Assembly (NCBI GenBank): GCA_903900705.1
Contig: CAIUOG010000132.1
Location: 1-35,138 of the forward strand
Origin: an uncultured Acidobacteriia bacterium
Lineage (GTDB): Bacteria; Acidobacteriota; Terriglobia; Bryobacterales; Bryobacteraceae
Reading direction: 5' to 3'
Length of the DNA: 35,138 nucleotides
Position 1 is the first letter of the stretch, and each line of letters starts with the position of its first letter. Below the pieces are notes generated by a model. It did not search any database and was not told the origin of the DNA. It was given only the letters and a program-made list of their open reading frames with translations. Positions 16,356 through 24,394 of this stretch are shown in pieces. Position numbers and translations under genes: made by a program.

Positions 16356-16721
16356 CTACCGAACTTCGCTCATGAGTGCAACCAGATTGCCTTCGGAGTC
16401 GCGGAAGAAGGCCATCCAGAGTTCATGGTCCGGCATCTTTGCGATCATGCGCGCGGGCGATTCGAACTTCACGCCTTTGCCGGCCAGTTTGGTGGAGGCG
16501 GCCTGAATGTCGGCGGTGCTGTAGTACAGGATCGAACTGTAGGTGGATTCCGGGGTTTCCGACTTGGACAGCATGAGGCGGACGCCACCACAGTCGAAGA
16601 ACGCCATATTGGAGGCTTCAAACAGGAACCGGAGGCCGAGAACGTCACGATAAAAGGCAACTGCGCGGGGCAAATCCGAGATCGTCAGCGCGATCTGCCC
16701 GATTGAAGAGATTCCGGCCAC
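16356..16721 (-). CDS. VOC-superfamily (glyoxalase/bleomycin resistance fold) protein
   Basis: A 121-aa single-domain protein with two beta-alpha-beta-beta-beta modules of the vicinal oxygen chelate fold: IGQIALTISDLPRAVAFYRDVLGL at the N-terminus and WMAFFRDSEGNLVALMSEV at the C-terminus. The length is normal. Members bind a divalent metal and act as lyases, isomerases, dioxygenases or binding proteins, and the sequence does not say which. The start is GTG 16721, with no clear ribosome site, chosen because the fold begins immediately. It lies 21 bases after the GlcNAc-kinase-like gene and may be the last gene of that operon. Confidence 0.85.
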   Translation of the reverse strand: MAGISSIGQIALTISDLPRAVAFYRDVLGLRFLFEASNMAFFDCGGVRLMLSKSETPESTYSSILYYSTADIQAASTKLAGKGVKFESPARMIAKMPDHELWMAFFRDSEGNLVALMSEVR

Positions 16722-16742
16722 GTGGTGAGTATAACCCGAAAA

Positions 16743-17708
16743 TCAGGACTTTATCACTGGCACCTGGTACGGGAGTACTATTACCCCGGCCAGCTTCAGG
16801 GCAATCAGAAGGGCGCCCACGGCCGGACTGTGGGCCGGCGGCGCGGAGACGGCGTGGCCTTCCAGTTCGATGAGCATGCGGAAACGTTCGAGGACAGTGG
16901 TGCTGTTGAAAACACCTCCAATCCAGGCGACCCGCAGCGGTTTCTCCGGCAGGTCCCGCGTGTTCCACAACTGGCGGCGCACGGTACCGGCCAGCATGGC
17001 GAGTTGCATAGCGGCTCGCTGCAGAATATCGCCCGCCACGGGGTCGCCTTCCTGGGCGATCTGGTCCACCAGCCGGGCGAGGCCGGCGACCCGGGAGCGC
17101 GGCCACTCCGGGGTGTAAAAAAGATGCAGGGTCTGGTTGGCGTTGGCCGTGCCGGTGGCTTCGAGCAGAGCGGGGGTGAGCGCGGTCACCGGGCCCCAGC
17201 CCTCATGTTCGGCGAGCGCGGCGCGCAGAGCCTGGCGAACCACGTCGAACCCGCCGCCCTCGTCGCCGAAGATGTGGCCCCAGCCGCCGGCGCGCGCGGA
17301 TTCGGATTTCCCGTTCTCCCCAAAAGCGATGGAACCGGTACCCGCCACGACGATGATGCCCGGTTCGCCCATGGTGGCGCCGGCGAGCGCGATCCTGCCG
17401 TCGTGAGTGACCAGCAAATGCCCGGCGTCGAACACTTCGTGCAGAAGGCCGGCTTTATCTTCCGGGCCTCCGCTCATGCCGAGGCATGCGCCGCGGAAGC
17501 GGGGTTTGCCGGTGGGCATGCCGGCGCGCGAGGCCGCCTGAAGAACGCATTCGCCCATCACGCGCAGGAACTTCGCGCGGCTTTCCGCAGCGGAGACATG
17601 ATTGCAGGGTCCGGCGGTGGCCCAGCCGATCACCTTACCCGTCTCATCGGAAATCACGGCGACGGTGCTCGATTGCCCGCCATCCACTCCCAGAAAATAG
17701 TCGCTCAT
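16743..17708 (-). CDS. BadF/BcrA-type ATPase, N-acetylglucosamine kinase-like
   Basis: A 321-aa protein of the ASKHA (actin-like ATPase) superfamily. Visible motifs are the phosphate 1 loop GVDGGQSST (residues 8-16), THDG followed by the phosphate 2 loop VAGTGSIAFG, and GGWGHIFGDEGGGFDVV, an arrangement typical of eukaryote-type N-acetylglucosamine kinases and the BadF family. It most likely phosphorylates an amino sugar in the cytoplasm. The frame is open for 81 codons upstream, but ATG 17708 begins the phosphate loop region and overlaps the stop of the glycosyltransferase gene (ATGA). A link to recycling of cell-wall or surface sugars is an inference from the neighbouring glycosyltransferase. 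Confidence 0.87.
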   Translation of the reverse strand: MSDYFLGVDGGQSSTVAVISDETGKVIGWATAGPCNHVSAAESRAKFLRVMGECVLQAASRAGMPTGKPRFRGACLGMSGGPEDKAGLLHEVFDAGHLLVTHDGRIALAGATMGEPGIIVVAGTGSIAFGENGKSESARAGGWGHIFGDEGGGFDVVRQALRAALAEHEGWGPVTALTPALLEATGTANANQTLHLFYTPEWPRSRVAGLARLVDQIAQEGDPVAGDILQRAAMQLAMLAGTVRRQLWNTRDLPEKPLRVAWIGGVFNSTTVLERFRMLIELEGHAVSAPPAHSPAVGALLIALKLAGVIVLPYQVPVIKS

Positions 17709-19888
17709 TGAATTTGGTAGATTTTGCCCATGCCGACGTCGGCAACTTCGCGCAGTCCCCAGCGGGCGGGATCGGCGCGCATGTCCGCGGCGGACATGTA
17801 GTTGTTGGCGATCAGCAGGTAGTCGACGCCCAGAGATTTGATTGTACGGCTTGCCAGACGGCGCAAATCGTTGCCGGGGGGCAGATGGATGGTTTCCAGC
17901 TGCGCGTCCTTTTCGAGGCCGGAACCTTCGAGGTGCATGCGGACGGGCCATTGATCGTGCCCGCAGAAGAGTTCCACGCGGTCAATTTTTGCGGGCGTGT
18001 CGCCGAAAAAGACGTCGATGTACTGGCCGGGACGGAGGACTTCCCAGGCGCGCCAGCGGGTGACCGGGTTGTGGTCGAAGGCGAAATGGATATCCCAGGG
18101 GAAGGGGTTCGATTCGGCGTGAACCGGGTTGACCTCGTCATCGCCGCTGTAGAAGCGGGCTTCCCCGATGTTCCAGACGTCACCGCCGGCGGCGCCGGTC
18201 TGCACGATGCGCAGGTGGCTCATCACACGGGGGCTGAAGTGGAAACGGTGCTCCCAGAGCGGCTGGAAATCCTGCACGAGCGGGGTCTGCAGAATGTCTT
18301 CAATCCTCTCGCCATCGGCCGAATAGTAGTTCACCATCACGGAACGGCGGATATAGGATTCGGGCAGCGGGTCATTGCTCCAGAGAGTCTTATCTTCGGG
18401 AATCACATCGTTGATTTTGCGCGCGACGTTGTAGCCCCACCAGCGTCGTTCGAGGAAGCTTATGGGCGAATCGATCTGAAGCGCGACCTGCCAGGGCATG
18501 TGTTCGATGTGCCAGTCGCCGGCGGGCGAGTGGTATTTCGGGATGATGGTGGGCCAGGCAAACAGCAGGGAGGCGGCGACGAGGGAGACAAGAAGGGGCG
18601 CGGAGAACTCCAGTACGTAGGCCATGCCGAGCGAGAGGAACGGCAGTGCGGGAATCAGGAAGCGGCCGCCGATATTGGCGGGGAAGGTGGCGAGGAAGAA
18701 GGCGGCGGGAAGCAGGCAGCGGCGGCCGCGGGGATGTCGCAGGGCGAGCAAAGCGACCGGCGCGAGCAGGAAGACCGGGCCGATGTGGCCACCGGTCTGG
18801 CCGGTGACGGTGACGATCCAGAAAAGCGGCTTCAGGCTGGGGAGCTGGTAGGTGCGCAGCACTTCCCGCCAGAAGTTTTCGAGCGTGATGTGGACGAAGG
18901 GGTTGGGGAACCACCGGTTGAAGAAGGGCGAGAAGGGGTTCCAGAGCCAGATCCAGTTCTTGATAAGCCAGGGCAGCCCGATGGCGGCGGAGGCGAGGGA
19001 TGAGGTGACGATGCGCGGGAAGGAACCGAGGTTCCGGTGCGTGATGAGGAGCACGGCGATCATGTAGAGGACCGCGACGAAGCCCGTGTATTTGATGGCG
19101 AAACAGAAGCCGGCGAGCAGGCCGATGGGGATCATCAGGCGGTCGTCATCACGGCGCTCCCGCCAGATTTCGAGCAGGTAGAAGAGAGTGAAAGCGGTGG
19201 TGGCGAGCGCCACGTCCGTGTAGGCGCTGACGCCGTCGATTCCCACGACGGGCGAGAGATAGACCAGCATGGCGGCGGTGACGCCCGCGCGCGGATGGCC
19301 GATGCGGCGGCAGTAGGAGAGGATCAGCAGTGGCAGCGCGAAGAGAAAACTGGTGTGGACGGTGGCCGCGGCGGAGTGACGCCCGAAGGCGAAGGCGAAC
19401 AGGAAGAGCATTTCCACGCCCTGTGAGAGGCTGGCGTAGAGGTTGGTGGTGATGCGGACGAAGCCGTGTTCACGCAGGTAGCGGGCCACCAGACCGAGGT
19501 GATAACTGGAACCGTCCGGGCTGATTTCGGGCGCGAGGCAGTTGGAAAGATAGAGCAGGGCGTAAATCGCAAAGGAAGCGGCGAACAGGTATTTCCAGAA
19601 GTTCGGGAGGGGCGGGAGGGGCTCCCGGCGTTTTTGCAGGAGAGTGAGCCACGCGGCGGGCGCCAGCAGCAGAAGGCCCAGCGCGAGAAATACCATGGGC
19701 CGCGCCAGATGGATGACGCAGAGGCCAAAGACCGTCATGCTGAGCAGCGGCGCTCCCGTCACGGCGGCCAGCAGTTCCTGCTCGAAGCGTTTGAAGTGCA
19801 GCCCCAGCAGCCGGAACAGCAGCGTGCCACAGGCCCAGCAGACAGAGACCGTGAAGGCCGCGGCCAGCACAATCACGAAGACGTTCAC
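17705..19888 (-). CDS. GT-C membrane glycosyltransferase with lectin-like C-terminal domain
   Basis: A 727-aa protein with about 11-13 transmembrane helices in its first 450 residues and a soluble C-terminal half. The first large periplasmic loop has SPDGSSYHLGLVARYLREHGF, the place where GT39/ArnT-type enzymes carry the catalytic acidic residue, so transfer of a sugar from a polyprenyl-phosphate donor is the likely reaction. The tail (about residues 560-680) contains NPFPWDIHFAFDHNPVTRWRAW and GQYIDVFFG, a pattern like F5/8 type C (discoidin) domains. GTG 19888 overlaps the NUDIX stop (GTGA), with GGAG upstream. A second gene of the same architecture lies at 29486-31705. Confidence 0.8.
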   Translation of the reverse strand: MNVFVIVLAAAFTVSVCWACGTLLFRLLGLHFKRFEQELLAAVTGAPLLSMTVFGLCVIHLARPMVFLALGLLLLAPAAWLTLLQKRREPLPPLPNFWKYLFAASFAIYALLYLSNCLAPEISPDGSSYHLGLVARYLREHGFVRITTNLYASLSQGVEMLFLFAFAFGRHSAAATVHTSFLFALPLLILSYCRRIGHPRAGVTAAMLVYLSPVVGIDGVSAYTDVALATTAFTLFYLLEIWRERRDDDRLMIPIGLLAGFCFAIKYTGFVAVLYMIAVLLITHRNLGSFPRIVTSSLASAAIGLPWLIKNWIWLWNPFSPFFNRWFPNPFVHITLENFWREVLRTYQLPSLKPLFWIVTVTGQTGGHIGPVFLLAPVALLALRHPRGRRCLLPAAFFLATFPANIGGRFLIPALPFLSLGMAYVLEFSAPLLVSLVAASLLFAWPTIIPKYHSPAGDWHIEHMPWQVALQIDSPISFLERRWWGYNVARKINDVIPEDKTLWSNDPLPESYIRRSVMVNYYSADGERIEDILQTPLVQDFQPLWEHRFHFSPRVMSHLRIVQTGAAGGDVWNIGEARFYSGDDEVNPVHAESNPFPWDIHFAFDHNPVTRWRAWEVLRPGQYIDVFFGDTPAKIDRVELFCGHDQWPVRMHLEGSGLEKDAQLETIHLPPGNDLRRLASRTIKSLGVDYLLIANNYMSAADMRADPARWGLREVADVGMGKIYQIQ

Positions 19889-20436
19889 CGGAGGGACTCC
19901 GCCCGGCGGATAGCGTTGATGATGCTATCGGCGATCTGGAGACGCCCGAAATCGGAGGAGGATGCCCAGAGCACCTGGGGCGCTTCGTCGGTAATCTCAA
20001 TCGCGTCCGACGCGGCGCGCAGGCACCAGATCAGGTCATGGTGCAGGTGGAAGGGTTCAGACTTTTTGGGCGGAATACCGTGGACATCCAGGCCGGCGAG
20101 GAAGGGCGCGAACGCCGGATCCAGCCGGACGCTGGTCTCTTCCACCGCTTCACGCGCGGCGGCCGCGGAAAGCGATGCGTCAGAGGGTTCCACATGTCCG
20201 CCCGGCAGCAGCCAGCGGTGCAGGCGGTGGTGGTGCATGAAGAGAATCAGGGGTTCGGAAGGGTGCAGCACGAGGGCGGTGCACGTGATGTGGCCGGGCG
20301 TGAACTGGTCCCGCGAGAAGGGCGCGGCGCTCGATTGCAGTATGCCGAGGATCAGTTCCTGGCTTTTGCGGGCGAGGCCGTCGTGTTGAGGGTCGAACGG
20401 CGCAACGGTGTCGAGTGCTTCAGCGGCGGTAATCAT
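19885..20436 (-). CDS. NUDIX hydrolase
   Basis: A 183-aa cytoplasmic protein with a Nudix box starting at G79-G80-H-V-E and continuing to R95-E-A-V-E-E100. One extra residue separates the two halves compared with the canonical box and the usual final glycine region reads T-S-V, a variant seen in several GGHVE-type members. The enzyme should hydrolyse a nucleoside diphosphate linked to another group; HHHRLHRWLLPGGHVEP is typical of this subgroup. ATG 20436 overlaps the upstream stop (ATGA) and its own stop overlaps the glycosyltransferase start. Its position suggests a role with nucleotide sugars or polyprenyl diphosphates, but that is only positional. Confidence 0.88.
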   Translation of the reverse strand: MITAAEALDTVAPFDPQHDGLARKSQELILGILQSSAAPFSRDQFTPGHITCTALVLHPSEPLILFMHHHRLHRWLLPGGHVEPSDASLSAAAAREAVEETSVRLDPAFAPFLAGLDVHGIPPKKSEPFHLHHDLIWCLRAASDAIEITDEAPQVLWASSSDFGRLQIADSIINAIRRAESLR

Positions 20437-22004
20437 TTGAGCGGATAAACCAGGTACTTCGCGTTCCGATAAACCGGGTCCCGACCCGGCAAATAGTGCG
20501 CGGGCGAAACCACAAGGTAGCCGATGCCCATAGTACGGTATCGCTCAGTTTGGGCGGGGCCGGCGCCGGTGGTCTGTTGCCAGCGACGCCACCATTCGGC
20601 GGCGAAGACGGGTTTGTAGTTCACCTGTCCGCCGCCTTTCCAATCGACGTAGACGGCGCGGAGGGCCTCGGCGCGGAAGATGCCGGGGTAGTTGGCTTTG
20701 CCGTTATCGGCGAAGAAGAAGACGGCGTCGGCCGGCGTGGAGTGGCGGGCCCAGGAGGAGAGCGCCGCGATTTCCGGCGTATGGAGCGTGGCGGTGCCAT
20801 TGATGCGGGCGAAGGCGGGAATCGCAAAGTAGCAGGCCAGAAGGGCCAGAGACGCGCGGGATTTGGGCCACGCGAGAGCGGCCACGGTGAGTACCGCGAA
20901 GGCCAGGCAGAGAAGCATCTGGGGCGTGGGAGGGACGGCGAGCAGGCGGCTCCGCATGGGCAGCAGCCACGGGAGCAGAAACCAGGCGAAAGCTTCTGGG
21001 AAACGCCGCGCGCGGGCCGCCACGCAACCGGCGGCGGCGGAGAGAAGCACCGCGAAGGCGGTGATGAACAGCACGGCGCGCATGGGTTGCAACTGGGGCA
21101 TCAGCGCCCATTTGCAGCGTTCGAGCAGCAGCCAAGACAACGGCATACTGGCGAGGCCGATGACCGGCAGACTGAGTGCGAAAAGCCGCAGCGCGGGGGG
21201 GACGCGCGGCCCCAGGCGCCACAGCGCCAGCATGGCGACCGCGAACAGGAAGCAGTGTTGCAGGATGGCTTCACCGGGCCACATCGAGATCCAGTTGTAG
21301 GAGGCCCGGAGCCGCTGCAGTTGTTCGAGCGCGGGCGGCAGAGTGGCGAAGATGCCTCCGGATTCGCCGGGACCGGACTGGAAATGCGCGGCGGCAAGCA
21401 GCAGTGCGCAGGCCGCGAGCAAGGGTGGCCAGAGACGGCGTTTTCTGAAGGCGGGCGCCACCAGCCAGAAAGGCCAGGTGGTGGGGGCGTGGAAAAGCAC
21501 CGCCACGGAAGCCGCCATGCCCGCGGCGCGCCAGCGGGCGTGAGAGGCCAGGCCGATGGCGAGCATCACCAGGGGCAGCGCGAAGCCGCGGGGCACCGGT
21601 TCATACTCCACGGTCATGACAGCGGGACCGGTGATGGTCGCGCCCAGAGACCAGAGCAGGGTCACGATTGCGGCGGCTTCGGCATCCAGCCCCAGCGCGG
21701 TGGCAATGAGGAAGACACCCCCGAACCCGGCGGCGCGCAGCAGGATATCCAGAGCCATCAGCACGGTGTGGAAATCGAGCCCCGTGAGCCAGCGGAGCGT
21801 GAGTGCCGTTTCGTCGTACAGCGTCAAGGCGACGTGCGGGTGTTGGACGATCAGGTCCTGCCGCAGCAGGGAAGGGTCCCGGATATGCTCCAGAATCGGA
21901 GCGTAGATCTGGGTATCCTGCTGCAGCCAGGTGTGGCCGGGAAATACCGCCCAGGAAAGAACGCTGAGCAGGAGGAAGAACAGCAGCTTCGCCGAGGCCC
22001 TCAC
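20433..22004 (-). CDS. Polytopic membrane protein, possible GT-C type glycosyltransferase
   Basis: A 523-aa protein with roughly 11-12 hydrophobic helices. After the first helix comes FPGHTWLQQDTQIYAPILEHI, a loop with acidic residues in the place where GT-C enzymes hold their catalytic Asp, and a long helix-rich core follows. The C-terminal 100 residues form a soluble part (STPADAVFFFADNGKANYPGIFRAEALRA, ending at YRNAKYLVYPLK) that resembles the periplasmic tails of such transferases. I do not recognise a named family, so the assignment is by topology. The start is GTG 22004, overlapping the TPR gene's stop (GTGA). Confidence 0.7.
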   Translation of the reverse strand: MRASAKLLFFLLLSVLSWAVFPGHTWLQQDTQIYAPILEHIRDPSLLRQDLIVQHPHVALTLYDETALTLRWLTGLDFHTVLMALDILLRAAGFGGVFLIATALGLDAEAAAIVTLLWSLGATITGPAVMTVEYEPVPRGFALPLVMLAIGLASHARWRAAGMAASVAVLFHAPTTWPFWLVAPAFRKRRLWPPLLAACALLLAAAHFQSGPGESGGIFATLPPALEQLQRLRASYNWISMWPGEAILQHCFLFAVAMLALWRLGPRVPPALRLFALSLPVIGLASMPLSWLLLERCKWALMPQLQPMRAVLFITAFAVLLSAAAGCVAARARRFPEAFAWFLLPWLLPMRSRLLAVPPTPQMLLCLAFAVLTVAALAWPKSRASLALLACYFAIPAFARINGTATLHTPEIAALSSWARHSTPADAVFFFADNGKANYPGIFRAEALRAVYVDWKGGGQVNYKPVFAAEWWRRWQQTTGAGPAQTERYRTMGIGYLVVSPAHYLPGRDPVYRNAKYLVYPLK

Positions 22005-22684
22005 TTCGCGGGGAGTTTTTCGAGCTGCTGTCTGGCCCAGGCACGATCAGGATCGAACTGCAGGGACTTCGTGAGCGCGGCGCGGGCCTGTTCGGTCTGT
22101 TTCTGCTTCGCGTAGGCGATGCCCATCCAAAGATACGCCTCGGCGTTTTTCGGGTCGAGCGAAATGGCCTTCTGGTAGTCTTTCAGGGCGTTGTCGGGAC
22201 CGCCGCCAAAATTGTTGGGCAGGTAGTAGTAGCCGACGCCGTGGGCGACCCAGGCGCGGGCGGATTTCGGATCGAGTTCGATGGCTTTATCGAGAGCTTC
22301 TTTCGCGCGCTTGCCATAAGCGAGAGCGCCCAGGATGGGATTGGCCGGAATCACCTGGCCGCAGAGAGTGCCCAGAATCCGGTGGTATTCCGCGTTCTTC
22401 GCGTTCAGCGCGATGGCATGTTCCGCGGCCTTCACACCGGCCTCCGCGGCGCGCTGGGACCCAGGCTTATCGCGCTTTTCATAGGCCACTTCCGCCACAT
22501 AGGAGAAAGCCACCGCCGCCCGGTACCATTTGTTCGCATCGCCGGGGGATTTATCCGCGTCCGCCTGCAGAGTCTCCGCGACTTTGGCGAGGCCATCCCG
22601 ATCCTGTTTATCCCGTAATTTATCCAGATCGTCCGCGGCGAAGCAGATTCCCGCGAGTAAGAATGCCGTGAAAACAAGCCTCAT
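22001..22684 (-). CDS. Secreted TPR-repeat protein
   Basis: A 227-aa protein with a signal peptide (MRLVFTAFLLAGICFA) and tetratricopeptide repeats; the clearest are ALDKAIELDPKSARAWVAHG, ALKDYQKAISLDPKNAEAY and ALTKSLQFDPDRAWARQ in the C-terminal half. The N-terminal half is helical and Ala/Lys-rich and probably holds degenerate repeats. It should act as a protein-interaction scaffold in the periplasm. ATG 22684 opens the signal peptide. It is 20 bases after the MFS transporter stop and is the first gene of the coupled chain that leads to the glycosyltransferase and sugar kinase genes. Confidence 0.85.
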   Translation of the reverse strand: MRLVFTAFLLAGICFAADDLDKLRDKQDRDGLAKVAETLQADADKSPGDANKWYRAAVAFSYVAEVAYEKRDKPGSQRAAEAGVKAAEHAIALNAKNAEYHRILGTLCGQVIPANPILGALAYGKRAKEALDKAIELDPKSARAWVAHGVGYYYLPNNFGGGPDNALKDYQKAISLDPKNAEAYLWMGIAYAKQKQTEQARAALTKSLQFDPDRAWARQQLEKLPAK

Positions 22685-22704
22685 AAATGCAAATCACCCT
22701 ATCT

Positions 22705-23910
22705 CTATAATGCTGCCACGCGGCGCTGCACCAGCAGGAAGTAGAGTCCCAGGCTGAGCAGCACAAGGCCGTTAATGGTCAGGACGGTGGGAGCCGACCA
22801 CAGGGGTACAAGGAAGCCGGTGATCAGGCTGCCGAGGGGCATGCCGCCGCGGAAGGCAACGTTATAGACGCTCATCACGCGACCGCGCATTTCGTTGGTG
22901 GTGATGAGCTGTACCAGCGAACTGATCATGGCGAAGGCGCACATGAGAACCGCGCCGGAGCAGAACAGCAGCAGGCAACTGAGGGGCAGTGAGGTGGATT
23001 GCGAGAAGCTCGCGATGCCGATGCCGAGCGCGACGAGCATGGTGAGAGCCACCCGGCCTTTGTTCGGAATGTTGCCGAGCGCCGCCACGGTGAGCGCCCC
23101 GGTGATGGAGCCCAGCCCGGAGGCCGCGAGGAAGAGCGTGTAGGTCATCTCGTCGCGCTGAAAAACATTCTTCGCGAAGACCGGCAGGAAGGTGATCATG
23201 GGCACGGCCAGGGCAGTCATGCAGAAGGCGATCAGGATCAGCGTCACCATGGCGCCCTGCGTCCGGATGAACGAGAAGCCCTGCTTCATGCTTTCGAGAA
23301 TCGATTCGCCGGTGCGGGCGGGTTTGAAGTTGATGTGCAGGCGGGAGAGCGAAATGATGACCGCGATGAACGAGAGCCCGTTGAGACCGAAACACCAGGC
23401 CGCGCCGACGTACTTCAGGGCGAGCCCTCCCAGTACGGGGCCGATCACGCGCGCGAGATTGAACTGGATGGAGTTGAGGGCGATGGCGTTGGGAAGATCC
23501 TCTTTTTCGACCAGGCTCGGCACCAGTGCCGAATAGGCGGGTCCGCCAAAGGCCTGCGCGGTCCCGACGACGAAAGAAGAGACCAGGATGTGCCAGACTT
23601 CGAGACGCCCGGAAACGATCAGCGCGACCAGCGTGAAGGCCGACGTCATCTGGACCAGTTGCGAGCCGATCAGCAGGTAGCGACGGTCCATGCGGTCCGC
23701 CACGACGCCGCCGAAGAGGGAGAACAGAAGAATTGGAATGTTGCCGAGAAAGTCGTCGAGGCCCAGCATGAACGGGTCCCGGCTCTTTTCGAGCACCAGC
23801 CAGTTCTGCGCCATTTCCTGCATCCACGTGCCGATGCTGGAGGTGCAGGCCCCTATCCACAGCAGGCGGAAATCGCGGTAATGGAAGGCTTTAAAGACGC
23901 GTCGCAGCAA
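22705..23910 (-). CDS. MFS transporter, DHA3/EntS-like
   Basis: A 401-aa major-facilitator protein with 12 predicted helices. The N-terminus (FKAFHYRDFRLLWIGACTSSIGTWMQEMAQNWLVL) and the loop GGVVADRMDRRYLLI (loop 2-3 motif) are those of the DHA3 drug or siderophore exporter group typified by EntS. It should export a small molecule by proton antiport; substrate unknown. The start is TTG 23910 with only a weak ribosome site (CGGAT), chosen because the family always begins with this first-helix motif. A hairpin separates it from the VOC gene upstream. Confidence 0.88.
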   Translation of the reverse strand: MLRRVFKAFHYRDFRLLWIGACTSSIGTWMQEMAQNWLVLEKSRDPFMLGLDDFLGNIPILLFSLFGGVVADRMDRRYLLIGSQLVQMTSAFTLVALIVSGRLEVWHILVSSFVVGTAQAFGGPAYSALVPSLVEKEDLPNAIALNSIQFNLARVIGPVLGGLALKYVGAAWCFGLNGLSFIAVIISLSRLHINFKPARTGESILESMKQGFSFIRTQGAMVTLILIAFCMTALAVPMITFLPVFAKNVFQRDEMTYTLFLAASGLGSITGALTVAALGNIPNKGRVALTMLVALGIGIASFSQSTSLPLSCLLLFCSGAVLMCAFAMISSLVQLITTNEMRGRVMSVYNVAFRGGMPLGSLITGFLVPLWSAPTVLTINGLVLLSLGLYFLLVQRRVAAL

Positions 23911-23932
23911 GTACGATCCGTTCTGAAAGGAA

Positions 23933-23971
23933 CCCGCCGCACCCCTGGTGGCACAGGTGGAGCGCGGCGGG
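23933..23971 (-). terminator. GC-rich hairpin after the htrA-VOC pair
   Basis: CCCGCCGC (23933-23940) and GCGGCGGG (23964-23971) form a perfect 8-bp stem with a 23-base loop that can hold a smaller pairing. On the minus strand it starts 9 bases after the VOC stop and is followed by GTTCCTTTC, a poor T-tract. It probably reduces read-through into the MFS gene. Confidence 0.5.
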
Positions 23972-23979
23972 CTTCGGTG

Positions 23980-24375
23980 TTACGGGAGCGGATTTTCCCG
24001 CTGGATCAGGTGGAGAAGGTTTCCATCCAGATCATTAAAGAACACGAGCCGGTTGCCCATGGTCTCAAAGGGTTCGCCCACGAAAACCACACCCTTTTCC
24101 TTGAGAAGAGCATAGGCTCCGTCGAAATCGTCGTTGGCGATGGCGAGGTGGCGGATGCCGCCATCCTTATTGTTCGCCGGAGTCTGAGGCGCGGCGAGCG
24201 GCGTGGCGGCGGGAATGATTTCCAGCATGGTGCCGTTCTTCGCCTTCACGAAATAGTTGCCGGCGTAGGTGTAGTTGATGTGGAAATCGAGGTGATCCAC
24301 ATACCACTGCGCCAGCTTCTGGGGGTCTGGCGATGAGATCGCCGTGTGTTCTATGCCCTGGAACATATAAGCCAT
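23980..24375 (-). CDS. VOC-superfamily (glyoxalase fold) protein
   Basis: A 131-aa single-domain VOC-fold protein: FQGIEHTAISSPDPQKLAQWY at the N-terminus, GGIRHLAIANDDFDGAYALL in the middle and LVFFNDLDGNLLHLIQR at the end. His residues of both modules and a C-terminal acidic residue could bind metal. The reaction cannot be told. ATG 24375 is preferred over ATG 24366 three codons on, although neither has a clear ribosome site. It lies 19 bases after the protease stop, so the two are probably co-transcribed. It is a different subgroup from the VOC protein at 16356-16721. Confidence 0.84.
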   Translation of the reverse strand: MAYMFQGIEHTAISSPDPQKLAQWYVDHLDFHINYTYAGNYFVKAKNGTMLEIIPAATPLAAPQTPANNKDGGIRHLAIANDDFDGAYALLKEKGVVFVGEPFETMGNRLVFFNDLDGNLLHLIQRENPLP

Positions 24376-24394
24376 GATTGTAGCGCGAGCCGGT

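Noticed and set aside
17486-19003. Long open frame on the plus strand (505 codons)
   Set aside because: Antisense to the glycosyltransferase gene; Gly/Glu/Asp-rich composition typical of a reverse frame in high-GC DNA.
20496-22115. Long open frame on the plus strand (539 codons)
   Set aside because: It is antisense to the membrane protein and TPR genes, its translation is low-complexity (Gly, Gln, Glu, Arg-rich) with no fold pattern, and the minus-strand products show signal peptide, helices and repeats.
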